From Chitinophagales bacterium (GTDB taxonomy: Bacteria > Bacteroidota > Bacteroidia > Chitinophagales > Saprospiraceae), in contig JAAFJT010000008.1 of assembly GCA_013298955.1 (NCBI GenBank), positions 1-64,000 of the forward strand: DNA of 64,000 bases, written 5' to 3'. Shown one piece after another: positions 47,911-57,564 of the stretch. How positions within the stretch are numbered: the stretch's first letter is position 1; every line of letters begins with the position of its first letter. Made by a program: the position numbers and the translations under genes. Under the pieces are notes generated by a model. The model was given only the letters and a program-made list of their open reading frames with translations, had not been told where the DNA came from and made no database searches.

Positions 47911-49884
47911 ATGAGAACATCTTTTTCAATACTTGCTTTAAGCGTCCTTTGGTTTCTGCCTGCTACTCATTTTGCAAACGGCGCAGACCGCGAACAACCG
48001 CGTTTGACGTGGAAAGAGCATCGCCGTCAGGCAGAAAAATCGGTCGAAACGGGCAAACTTTTAGAAGCCGCTTTCCATTTTGAAGCCGCTTGGAAACAAA
48101 AGCGGACTCAAAAAGAGTTGGTCTATCAAGCAGGCATGTTGTATGCCCAAGTGCGGGATTATGCCAAAGCGGTGCAACTTTTAGCGTATGTCAAAGATGA
48201 TGTAAAAGCATTTCCATCAGCGCGTTATAAATATGCTTTATCTTTAAAGCAATCGGGTCAATACGATGATGCTTCTCGCGAATTGGTGATTGCCATCAAT
48301 ACGTACATGGGCAAAGACCGCAATGAAGTGGTTGAAAAATTGCAAAATGAGTTGTCTGGATGCAGTTTGGGGATTCAAATGGAGGCTGCCGCAACCGCCT
48401 TGGCAACCAACGAAAATGCAGGCAGGCCGAAAGTGAAATTGGAACATTTGAATGAAAATATTAATTCGATTGGGTCGGATTTCGCGCCTGTTTTGTTTGG
48501 AAATGACATTTTGTACTTCACTTCGGATAGAAAAGGCAGTTTGGGCATTCATCGGAGTCAACAAATGGTGGGCGAATGGCGGGCTTCGGATATGCCAAAA
48601 TTCCCATTAGACCATAATTTACCGTTTGGAAATGGGTGTTTTGCGCCCGATGCGAGTCGTTTTTACTATTCTCAACAAGAAACGGATAAAAAAGGGAATA
48701 AATTTTCAGCGATTTATGTCATCAAACGGGCGGGTTTGAGTTGGGCGCAACCGATGCGCTTGCGCAATTACATCAATGCGGATGGCGCAACTACCACACA
48801 TCCTTTTGTGGTGCATCAAGACGGGGTGGAAACCTTGTATTTTTCGAGCAATCGGCGCAATGGACAAGGCGGGATGGATTTATGGAGCGCGACCCGCGAG
48901 ATTAGTAGTCCTGATATTGACTTTACGGTGCCGCGCAATCTGGGCAAAACGGTCAATTCTTCGGCAGATGAAGTGACTCCTTTTTATGATTTGGAAACAG
49001 AAATGTTGTATTTTGCTTCTAATGGAAAACAAAGTATTGGTGGATTGGATATTTTCAAAACTAAAAATGTTGGTGGTAAAAATTGGAACGTGCCTGAAAA
49101 TGTAGGTTTGCCTTATAATTCGGCGGCGGATGATTATTATTTCATCCAAAATCGGGCAAAAACAGGTGGTTTTTTCACCTCGAATCGCCGTTTTGCAGGC
49201 GAAAAAGTAACAACAGTGGATGATGATATTTTTGGATTTTCCATTGAAAGCAGTCAACCCTTGCAAGTAAAAGGAACCATTACAACTAAAAGTATTGGAA
49301 AACAAGTTAATACAAGTTTTAATATTGCATTATATGAAAAACGAGGAAAAGATGATCTTCGACTTTTGACGGCTGAAACCTTTGGAAATGGGGTCTATCA
49401 ATTGTTGATTATGCCCAATAAAACGTATCGGATGGAAGTGGAGCAAGAAAATTATAAAGTCGCAACCTATGATTTTAGTACGCAAGACACGTCGAAAATG
49501 GTTGTGAAAAATTTTGTTTTAGAACCAATCGGCGAATTAGCATCGAAATCAGGCGAAAAAACGGAAAAACCAATGGGTCCCGCAGGCGATTCTGCCTTAG
49601 AACCAACTGAAAATGAAGGAAATATCGTTAAAAAAGGCGTTTTGTATCGGGTGCAATTGGCTACGACTAAAAATTTGGATGCTTCGTATCGACGGCGATT
49701 GGAACGCGTAGAATCTTACGGGCGTTTTGACATCGAATGGGCGGCGAATGAGGAGAAAAAATTGATGATAGGCGAGTTTGAAAGCCTTGCCAAAGCCAAT
49801 CAAGCGTGTAAAGTGATTCAAACGAAAAGTTTTAAAACGGCATTTGTCGTAAAATATGAAAATGGAAAACGGGTTGGTAAATAA
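47911..49884 (+). CDS. PorE-like protein: TPR + PD40 propeller + carboxypeptidase-regulatory-like domain + SPOR-like C-terminus
   Basis: TPR-like N-terminus; DILYFTSDRKGSLG and YFSSNRRNGQGGMDLW propeller repeats; VKGTITTKSIGKQVNTSFNIALYEK; C-terminal LYRVQLATTKNLD...GEFESLAKANQACKVIQ. Confidence 0.75.
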   Translation: MRTSFSILALSVLWFLPATHFANGADREQPRLTWKEHRRQAEKSVETGKLLEAAFHFEAAWKQKRTQKELVYQAGMLYAQVRDYAKAVQLLAYVKDDVKAFPSARYKYALSLKQSGQYDDASRELVIAINTYMGKDRNEVVEKLQNELSGCSLGIQMEAAATALATNENAGRPKVKLEHLNENINSIGSDFAPVLFGNDILYFTSDRKGSLGIHRSQQMVGEWRASDMPKFPLDHNLPFGNGCFAPDASRFYYSQQETDKKGNKFSAIYVIKRAGLSWAQPMRLRNYINADGATTTHPFVVHQDGVETLYFSSNRRNGQGGMDLWSATREISSPDIDFTVPRNLGKTVNSSADEVTPFYDLETEMLYFASNGKQSIGGLDIFKTKNVGGKNWNVPENVGLPYNSAADDYYFIQNRAKTGGFFTSNRRFAGEKVTTVDDDIFGFSIESSQPLQVKGTITTKSIGKQVNTSFNIALYEKRGKDDLRLLTAETFGNGVYQLLIMPNKTYRMEVEQENYKVATYDFSTQDTSKMVVKNFVLEPIGELASKSGEKTEKPMGPAGDSALEPTENEGNIVKKGVLYRVQLATTKNLDASYRRRLERVESYGRFDIEWAANEEKKLMIGEFESLAKANQACKVIQTKSFKTAFVVKYENGKRVGK

Positions 49885-49968
49885 AAAGGTGAACGATTCG
49901 GTGGATTTCGGAGTGTTGCGATAGCGGCATGCAGCACGCTATCAAAAAAGTGGAGATACTTTTTGTTT

Positions 49969-50029
49969 TAAAACGCGCAAGGGACAAAGCGAACCAAAGG
50001 CAGGTTCATTTTGTCCCTTGCGCGTTTTA
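49969..50029. terminator. Long hairpin with nested inner stem
   Basis: aaaacgcgcaagggacaaa...gaaccaaaggcaggttc...tttgtcccttgcgcgtttt. Confidence 0.75.
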
Positions 50030-50121
50030 GACGGATACACATTCCAATCAGTTTTTACAAAATCGTAACAATCAGCGTCTTAAAACTGATTTCCCGACTC
50101 CTGTTTTCAATTTGCCTATAT

Positions 50122-50778
50122 TTAAAATACCTTTTTCAGCGCATCTGCCAATTCATAGCGGTTATCAATCTCTAAAATCGCATAAATATTCTTCAAATGG
50201 AATTTAATCGCATCCACTGTGATGCCTAACTCTTCCGCTACCATTTTATAACTCTTCCCGGTGGCGATGCTTTCCGCCACTTTAAGTTGACATTTGGTCA
50301 ATTGTTGCGTATTTGATTTTGTTTTAGGAGATAAAACCGACGTTAATTGGGCTTTGCGCAAAAGTTCCATCATTTTTTTGGCTATAGGCGGGCTCATCGA
50401 CGCGCCCCCTGCGGCTGTATCCGCAATCGCTTCCAATAATTTGGTCGGTGGAATATTTTTCAACACATAACCTGCCGCGCCCGCATCAATTGCTTGGCAA
50501 ATCCTTTTTTCATCCTCGAAAATCGTCTGAATCAAGATATAAATATCAGGAAAAGTGGCGCGTAATTGTTGTGTCGCATCAATACCATTCATTTTACTGG
50601 GCAAATCAATGTCCATTAATACGACTTTCGGCGCGACGCGGCGGATGTTATAGACAATATCTGTTGCATCGGGATACGCGCCGACGCATTGAAAACCCTG
50701 CGTAAAATTCAAAAGAGAAGTCATCCCTTCTCGCAAATAGCGATTATCTTCGATGATAGCAACTTTAATAGGTTCCAT
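50122..50778 (-). CDS. NarL/LuxR-type response regulator
   Basis: IKVAIIEDNRYLREG; VVLMDIDLP; C-terminal HTH SYKMVAEELGITVDAIKFHLKNIY. Confidence 0.93.
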   Translation of the reverse strand: MEPIKVAIIEDNRYLREGMTSLLNFTQGFQCVGAYPDATDIVYNIRRVAPKVVLMDIDLPSKMNGIDATQQLRATFPDIYILIQTIFEDEKRICQAIDAGAAGYVLKNIPPTKLLEAIADTAAGGASMSPPIAKKMMELLRKAQLTSVLSPKTKSNTQQLTKCQLKVAESIATGKSYKMVAEELGITVDAIKFHLKNIYAILEIDNRYELADALKKVF

Positions 50779-51188
50779 GTTTGTTTAACATTTTGGCGAA
50801 GTAACAACTGGTAAAACAGGGTCTTTGGGAAATTAGTTCCTATATTTTGCGGCGGTCACAACTGTTAACTAAACTTTAACGGGGGGGGGACTTTACGTAA
50901 GTGTTCTTAAAGATTTTAAAAACACTTACGCAAAGTCTTCATCATATTTTCAAAAAAAAATGAAAGTAAAAGCAATTAAATTTATTCTCCTAAAAACATA
51001 AAATGTTGATTATCAATGTTTTATATTTTTAACAAAAATAAAAATTGCTTTTTTTTTCATTTTTTTTTAAAATTGTGGAAGTAAAATTTGGATTTTGTTT
51101 AACTCTGACCTAATTTTGCTTCGACAAAACAGGTTCTACAAAAACTTGTTGGAAATCACCCGAATTTTTTTTTATATAAATCTTACGC

Positions 51189-51752
51189 ATGATGTCAACG
51201 CTCGAATTCAACAACCGTTTAGATGGAATGAGTGCTTTGTTACACGCTTTTGCCTACAATCTGACCAAAAATATGGAGGATGCAAAAGATTTGTTTCAAG
51301 AAACTGCGTTTCGTGCTATGACCAATCGGGATAAATTTCGGATTGGAACGAATTTCAAAGCATGGACTTTTACGATTATGAAGAATATTTTCATCAATAA
51401 TTATCGTAAAAAAGTCAAGGCAAATACCATCACGGATGCAACGGATAACCAATTTTACATCAATTCTCCGATGGTTTCGATTCCGAATCAAGCTGAATCC
51501 GATATTATGATGCAAGAATTGACGGGCATGGTGGAGGCTTTGGATGCGAGTATTCAAGTGCCGTTTGTGATGCATTATCAAGGTTATAAATATCAGGAGA
51601 TTGCCGATGATTTAAAATTGCCTTTGGGGACGGTGAAAAGTCGGATTTTCTTTGCGCGCAAGGAGTTAAAAGATAAGATAAACCATCGATACGACAATTT
51701 AGGCAAATTGTATGAGCGCAATATTATGGAAGAAGTCGAAGAAAACGGGTAA
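51189..51752 (+). CDS. ECF-type RNA polymerase sigma factor
   Basis: DAKDLFQETAFRAM; FKAWTFTIMKNIFINNYRK; YKYQEIADDLKLPLGTVKSRIFFARKEL. Confidence 0.93.
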   Translation: MMSTLEFNNRLDGMSALLHAFAYNLTKNMEDAKDLFQETAFRAMTNRDKFRIGTNFKAWTFTIMKNIFINNYRKKVKANTITDATDNQFYINSPMVSIPNQAESDIMMQELTGMVEALDASIQVPFVMHYQGYKYQEIADDLKLPLGTVKSRIFFARKELKDKINHRYDNLGKLYERNIMEEVEENG

Positions 51753-51809
51753 AATCCGCTTAAAGATATTAAAGATTAGTTTGATTTTTCATAATAGAGG
51801 GTGTAATTG

Positions 51810-51845
51810 GTGACGACAGTGTGTACTGTCGTCACTTTTTATTTT
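51810..51845 (+). terminator. Intrinsic terminator after the sigma factor
   Basis: gtgacgacagtgtgtactgtcgtcactttttatttt. Confidence 0.88.
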
Positions 51846-51884
51846 CTTTGTGTTTTATTTCCAAATTTTCTAAATTAAAACAAA

Positions 51885-53747
51885 ATGGCACAAGGCAGAT
51901 GGCGGGTGGCAGATGACGCGCCGAAAACCAAAGTTACCAAAGAATCCTTTCGGGAAGCCCTCCAAATTTTTGAATTTGTGCGCCCGTATAAATGGTCGAT
52001 TTTGGGTGGTTTGGTCATGTTATCTTTATCGACTTTTTCGTTTATGATTTTCCCGAAATTGTCGGGGGTGATGGTGGATATTGCACAAGGCAATCAAAAA
52101 CAATTGCCTACGTATATTCAAAAAGTTACTTTGAGCGATATTGGCATTTTTTTGACCTTGTTATTGGCGGTTCAAGGGATTATTTCGTACAGTCGGGTCT
52201 TGCTTTTTGCGGAAGTGAGTGAACGCGGTATTGCGGATTTGAAAGATCATTTATATCAAAAAATCATCACGTTACCGATTTCGTTTTTTGAAAAAAGTCG
52301 GATTGGAGAATTGATTAGCCGCATCAATTCAGATGTAGATAAGTTGTATAATGTTTTTTCGGTTACGTTAGCCGAATTTATTCGCCAAGTGATTATTTTG
52401 GTGGTTGGGATTTCGATTTTGGCGGTGACGACTCCGCATTTGGCAATTATCATGTTGTTGACCTTTCCGTTTATCGTGATTGGCGCGGTTTTTTTCGGCA
52501 AGTACATCCGCAAAATGGCAAAAGAGCGTCAAGACCAAATCGCTGAAACGAATATTATTTTAAATGAAACGATTACGGCTATCAATTCCGTCAAGGCGTT
52601 TACAAATGAAGGCTTTGAAGCGGCGCGATACAGCAAGGTCAATCGCAAATCGGTGGATATTTCCATGAAATTTGCCCGGGCGCGGGGCATTTTTGCAGCA
52701 TTTATCGTCGTTTTGCTGTTTGGCGCGATGTTTTATGTGCTTTGGCGCGGCGCGGTGATGGTTCAAAATGGCGAAATGAGTGCGGGCGATTTGATTGCAT
52801 TTTTCGTTTATACGATGGTGATTGGAACGGCAATTGTGGGTTTGAGCAATTTTTATTCTGAAATATTGGGCGCGATTGGTGCAACGGAGCGTGTTCGTGA
52901 GATTTTAAATACGCCCTCAGAAGTGGATTTGAAGTTTTCAAATTATGAATTATTATTGAATGATAATCCGTTGAAAGGACAAAGTACGACCCCCACAAAG
53001 CGTTTGCAAGGCAATATTGAATTTAAAGGTGTGACGTTTCGGTATCCGACTCGGACGGATGTGGAAGTATTGAAAGGCTTGGATTTGAGCATTCAGGCGG
53101 GACAAAAAGTCGCCTTAGTCGGTCCGAGTGGGGCGGGCAAATCAACGGTTGTTCAATTGTTATTAAAATTTTATGAACGCGGTGGTGGCACGATAACCAT
53201 TGATAATCAATCGATTGAAAGTTATGAAATTTCTAATTATCGTTCTAATTTAGCGATTGTACCACAAGAAGTGTTGCTATTTGGTGGCACGATTGGTGAT
53301 AATATTCGCTATGGAAAACCCGATGCAACCGAAGCGGAAATCATCGAAGCGGCGAAAAAAAGCAATTCTTGGGAATTTATCAGCAGTTTTCCAGAAGGTT
53401 TGAAGACGATTGTGGGCGAGCGCGGCATTAAATTGTCGGGCGGTCAGCGACAACGGATTGCGATTGCACGAGCGATTTTGCGCGACCCTGCGATTTTATT
53501 GTTGGATGAAGCGACGAGTTCCTTAGATGCTGAATCCGAAAAAGTGGTGCAAGAAGCCTTGAACGAGTTGATGAAAGGGCGAACAAGTATTATTATTGCG
53601 CACCGATTGGCGACGATTCGGGAAGTGGATAAAATTTGTGTGATTGACGGCGGCAGAGTTGTTGAAACGGGGACGCATGAAAGTTTATCGGCGATTCCAA
53701 ACGGTTTGTATAACAATTTGGCGCGATTGCAGTTTGATAATGAGTAG
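51885..53747 (+). CDS. ABC transporter, fused TM and ATP-binding domains (exporter type)
   Basis: ALVGPSGAGKSTVVQLLLKFYE; LSGGQRQRIAIARAILRDPAILLLDEATSSLDAESE. Confidence 0.95.
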   Translation: MAQGRWRVADDAPKTKVTKESFREALQIFEFVRPYKWSILGGLVMLSLSTFSFMIFPKLSGVMVDIAQGNQKQLPTYIQKVTLSDIGIFLTLLLAVQGIISYSRVLLFAEVSERGIADLKDHLYQKIITLPISFFEKSRIGELISRINSDVDKLYNVFSVTLAEFIRQVIILVVGISILAVTTPHLAIIMLLTFPFIVIGAVFFGKYIRKMAKERQDQIAETNIILNETITAINSVKAFTNEGFEAARYSKVNRKSVDISMKFARARGIFAAFIVVLLFGAMFYVLWRGAVMVQNGEMSAGDLIAFFVYTMVIGTAIVGLSNFYSEILGAIGATERVREILNTPSEVDLKFSNYELLLNDNPLKGQSTTPTKRLQGNIEFKGVTFRYPTRTDVEVLKGLDLSIQAGQKVALVGPSGAGKSTVVQLLLKFYERGGGTITIDNQSIESYEISNYRSNLAIVPQEVLLFGGTIGDNIRYGKPDATEAEIIEAAKKSNSWEFISSFPEGLKTIVGERGIKLSGGQRQRIAIARAILRDPAILLLDEATSSLDAESEKVVQEALNELMKGRTSIIIAHRLATIREVDKICVIDGGRVVETGTHESLSAIPNGLYNNLARLQFDNE

Positions 53748-53857
53748 AATTAGGATTTTTGGGATTTTTGAGGATTCAATTAGGATTGATTTTTTAGAAT
53801 GATTAGGATTTAAAATCCTAATTGAATCCCCAAAATCTTAAAAATCCTAATTCAAAC
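53747..53857. repeat. Family R palindrome
   Basis: gaattaggatttttgggatttttgaggattcaattagg / cctaattgaatccccaaaatcttaaaaatcctaattc. Confidence 0.9.
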
Positions 53858-53907
53858 GAACATTCGTCTTGAAAAAAGACATTACCTTTGCATTGAAATT
53901 TATAACT

Positions 53908-54792
53908 ATGATATTATCTATGACTGGCTACGGTCGGGCAACAAAAACCTTTGGCGACAAGACTTTGACGGTTGAAATCCGCGCCCTCAATAGCAAATTG
54001 ACCGATGTGCGGTTCAAAATGCCGCCTTCTTATAAGGAAAAAGAATTGGACTTGCGGCGCATCCTCAACGAGCATACCGAGCGCGGGAAAGTGGATGTTT
54101 CTATCACCCTTAAAACCTTGTCGGGCGAAGATGATTTTGTTTTTAACCACGATTTGTTTGAAAAGTACCTCAAAGAATTGAGGTCGCTTTCACATAAATT
54201 GCATTTGAAAAATAGTGATGGCGATTTTATTCATGCGATTTTGCGTTTGCCCAACATTGTCGGCGGTGAACCAGAAACGCTTTCCGACTCGGAATGGCAA
54301 ATCGCACAATCGACGGTTCGAGATGCCGTAACCGAATTTAATAAATATCGCCGCATCGAAGGCGAATCAATGGAGCGCGACCTCAAAGAACGCATCGAAC
54401 AAATTGCACAAAATTTGCAAGCGATTGAGCCTTTTGAACAAGAACGGGTGACGAAATTGCGCGGGCGATTGAAACAAAATTTGGATGAATTTATGGGGCG
54501 CGAGAATATTGATGAAAATCGTTTTGAACAAGAAGTGTTATTTTATTTGGAAAAAATCGATGTTTCCGAAGAAAAAGTTCGTTTAGCACAACATTGTCGC
54601 TATTTTTTAGACCAAATTGCAGAAAAAGGCGGCAATTCCAAAGGTCGTACGTTGAATTTTATTACACAGGAAATTGGGCGCGAAATCAATACGTTGGGTT
54701 CTAAAGCGTATTCGCATGAGATTCAAAAACTCGTGGTGCGGATGAAGGATGAATTGGAAAAAATGAAAGAATTGATTGCGAATTTAGTCTAA
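53908..54792 (+). CDS. YicC-family endoribonuclease-like protein
   Basis: MILSMTGYGRA; VEIRALNSKLTDVRFKMP; C-terminal QNLDEF...KGRTLNFITQEIGREINTLGSKA; start moved to MILSMTGYG. Confidence 0.93.
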   Translation: MILSMTGYGRATKTFGDKTLTVEIRALNSKLTDVRFKMPPSYKEKELDLRRILNEHTERGKVDVSITLKTLSGEDDFVFNHDLFEKYLKELRSLSHKLHLKNSDGDFIHAILRLPNIVGGEPETLSDSEWQIAQSTVRDAVTEFNKYRRIEGESMERDLKERIEQIAQNLQAIEPFEQERVTKLRGRLKQNLDEFMGRENIDENRFEQEVLFYLEKIDVSEEKVRLAQHCRYFLDQIAEKGGNSKGRTLNFITQEIGREINTLGSKAYSHEIQKLVVRMKDELEKMKELIANLV

Positions 54793-55080
54793 GGTGTTTC
54801 TATCCATTAAATATACCAAACCTGCGTCAAGTTTCAAATTTGACGCAAGTTATGCTCGCATTAATTTACATTTAAAAAATGTATAGCTCTAAAATTGTCC
54901 CTCATTTTTTAATCAGTAAGCCCAAAAATCACCAGAAAGTGTTTGGCAATGGCACAAGATATTGTCAACTTAGCGCGTAAAGCCTTGAAAAAATTATACG
55001 CTGTACTATATTGAAAAATTATTATTGACTAAAATGTAGAACGGATTTGAATAAAGGTACATCTAAATCATCAAAAAAAC

Positions 55081-55860
55081 ATGCCTGCCCTATCCATTAT
55101 CATCGCCGTTTATAAAAATATAGCCGCGCTCGACCTCGTTTTCAAAAGCCTTGCGCAACAGTCTTTTCAAGATTTTGAAGTCATCGTTGCTGAAGATAAT
55201 GACGGTATAGCGATGCGAAATTTCATACAAAACGTTGAAAATCAATTCTTTTTTAAAATAAAACACATCTCGCAACCGGACATTGGTTTCCGAAAAAACA
55301 AGGCTTTGAATCAAGCGATTCGCGTATCGGCGGCGGATTATTTGGTTTTTATTGATGGTGATTGCCTCCTGCATCCGCAATTTTTGGCGGCGCATTATCG
55401 ACATCGGGTGAGTGGATTTGGGTTGTTTGGTCGGCGCGTGATGTTGTCCGAAACCTTGACGAATCGTTTGTATGAAACCTGTGATTTAAACTCAATTTCT
55501 ATTTTTAATTTAATTGTAAATCATTGTCAACGAATTGATTGTGCTTTTTATATCCCTTTTTTGAAACCTAAAATTCATGTTGAAACAGGGATTTGGGGTT
55601 GCAATTGGAGCATTCATAAAAGCGCGTTACAGGCAATTAATGGGTACGATGAAGATTATGTTAAAGCAGGGATTGGCGAGGATACGGATTTGGAATGGCG
55701 GCTTTTTGCCACAGGGATTCAACTGAAAAAAATAAAACATTTGGCAATTCAATATCATTTGTATCACGTTGAAAACTATGCTTCTACGCTCGAAAATGAA
55801 GAAATTTTAATCGAAAAAAGAAAATTAGGCAATGTTTTTTGTCTGAATGGTTTGAATTAG
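55081..55860 (+). CDS. Glycosyltransferase family 2
   Basis: LSIIIAVYKNIAALDLVFKSLAQQSFQDFEVIVAEDN; FIDGDCLLHP. Confidence 0.93.
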   Translation: MPALSIIIAVYKNIAALDLVFKSLAQQSFQDFEVIVAEDNDGIAMRNFIQNVENQFFFKIKHISQPDIGFRKNKALNQAIRVSAADYLVFIDGDCLLHPQFLAAHYRHRVSGFGLFGRRVMLSETLTNRLYETCDLNSISIFNLIVNHCQRIDCAFYIPFLKPKIHVETGIWGCNWSIHKSALQAINGYDEDYVKAGIGEDTDLEWRLFATGIQLKKIKHLAIQYHLYHVENYASTLENEEILIEKRKLGNVFCLNGLN

Positions 55861-56022
55861 GTTTTTTTGGGATAAGTAGTTGAAGTTAAAAAATCGACAA
55901 AAAAGAATGTTGACTAAAAATTTGATTATCAAGGCATTATACCGTTTGGAGGGTTTCAAACCCTCCAAACGGTGTTGTCAATTATTTAACATTAACCACT
56001 TAATCCTATAAAATCCTAATTC
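55857..56022. repeat. Nested element: family R-like outer arms around the cgtttggaggg palindrome
   Basis: gaattagg...accgtttggagggtttcaaaccctccaaacggt (55941-55973)...aaaatcctaattc. Confidence 0.7.
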
Positions 56023-56033
56023 AAAAATTCAAA

Positions 56034-57236
56034 TCAAGCGGTTTCTAATTTAGAAGCCATTGCAAATTGCACTGCTTTTGCCGCCGCTTCGAGTTCTGCA
56101 ACCGTATTGTAATAGTGTGGCGAAAAGCGAATTGCCCAATCCACCTTTTTTTTATTATAATCCAATAATGCAAAATTTCTAAAACTCATTGAAAAATTCA
56201 AATGATGTTTTTTTAGAATATCTTTCATCGCTTCCGCCGAAATATTTTCCACTGCAAACGTCACGATACTGCCCAATCGAACGCCTTGGTCTAAGACACG
56301 CACACCTTCAATTTTGCTCAATAATTGTCGCATGGTCGCACCTAATTGGACATTTATTTTCTCTACTTCATTGATATTCAATTGATTAACGTAACGCAAG
56401 CATTCTGCTAAACCAATGACATTTGCATTCGCATTTTCCCATAATTCAAATCTTCGAGCGGTCGGATGGAGGCTATATTCGTTGTCACCAACCCAATCTG
56501 CACCGCGCATATCTAAAAATAGTGGATGCAAACCTGCCGTTAACGCCTTATCGGACACATACAAAAAGCCAATTCCTCTCGGACCGCGCAAGAATTTACG
56601 GGCTGTTGTCGTCAAAAAATCGCAATGAATGGTTTGAACATCTACCGAAATCTGTCCAACTGACTGACAAGCATCCACTAAATACCAAATATTTTGCTCG
56701 CGACACATTTCACCAACCGCTTCCACAGGTTGTATCAACCCAGAATTGGTCGGAATATGCGTCACGGCGACCAAAATTGGCTTATGTTTCAACATTAATT
56801 GTTTAAAATGAACCAAATCCAAATCGCCTTCGGGACGATTGCCGCCGCGCACGATTTCAATGCCAAACCGTTTTTGCAAAGACAAAAAAGCAATTTGATT
56901 TGAAATATAATCATCATCTGTGGTCAAGATGACATCACCTGATTTGAAGACAATGGCGGACAAGACTTTATTGTATGCATCAGTTGCACTACTTGCAAGC
57001 GCAATATTTAAAGCCTTGGTATTCAATAACTTAGCTGCTTCGTCGTAAAAAGCAAGGAGCGCGTTTTGACGCAAATCACTGAGTTCGTACCCACCCACTT
57101 CGGCTTCTTTTTCCAAATATTCCGTCATTGCCCGCGTAACGACGGTGGGCGGAAGGGATGCACCTGCATTATTGAGGTGGATTTGGGTAAGACAGTGAGG
57201 CGTTTCCTGCCGAATTTTTTTAAGATTCATCATCAC
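56034..57236 (-). CDS. Class V aminotransferase (PLP)
   Basis: HLNNAGASLPP; AVTHIPTNSGLIQPV; LVDACQSVGQISVDV; FLRGPRGIGFLYVS. Confidence 0.93.
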   Translation of the reverse strand: MMMNLKKIRQETPHCLTQIHLNNAGASLPPTVVTRAMTEYLEKEAEVGGYELSDLRQNALLAFYDEAAKLLNTKALNIALASSATDAYNKVLSAIVFKSGDVILTTDDDYISNQIAFLSLQKRFGIEIVRGGNRPEGDLDLVHFKQLMLKHKPILVAVTHIPTNSGLIQPVEAVGEMCREQNIWYLVDACQSVGQISVDVQTIHCDFLTTTARKFLRGPRGIGFLYVSDKALTAGLHPLFLDMRGADWVGDNEYSLHPTARRFELWENANANVIGLAECLRYVNQLNINEVEKINVQLGATMRQLLSKIEGVRVLDQGVRLGSIVTFAVENISAEAMKDILKKHHLNFSMSFRNFALLDYNKKKVDWAIRFSPHYYNTVAELEAAAKAVQFAMASKLETA

Positions 57237-57329
57237 AATTTTTTTTAAATGAAACGATTGGTTTTTACATCAGCACGGAGCAAATATAGTCTTAAATTAT
57301 AAATCACCAAGCAAAAGAAGATTTTTTAT

Positions 57330-57337
57330 TATCTTTG
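57330..57337 (+). promoter_or_regulatory. Candidate -7 element TAtcTTTG upstream of the truncated hydrolase
   Basis: tatctttg ~20 bp upstream of ATG 57358; no clear -33 box. Confidence 0.35.
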
Positions 57338-57357
57338 TTTCAAAATTTCAATAAAAT

Positions 57358-57561
57358 ATGAATCATCATCAAATTAAAATAGAAAAAACCGTCCATTATT
57401 ACACACATGACACTATTTCACCTTACGTGAAGTATTTTTGGATAGTGGCGCATGGTTACGGACAGTTGGCAAGTAGCCTCCTGCGCAAGTTTCAACATTT
57501 AGACGAGGCGCATTTTGTGGTTGCGCCCGAAAGTTTGTCCAATTTTTATTGGGATAGCTGA
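57358..57561 (+). pseudogene. N-terminal fragment of an alpha/beta hydrolase
   Basis: YYTHDTISPYVKYFWIVAHGYGQLASSLLRKFQHLDEAHFVVAPESLSNFYWDS*: start of an esterase fold (HGYGQ) ending before any nucleophile elbow. Confidence 0.65.
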
Positions 57562-57564
57562 TTT

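Noticed and set aside
54949-55014. 21-aa ORF MAQDIVNLARKALKKLYAVLY
   Set aside because: Too short with no conserved context visible; not enough to call a gene.
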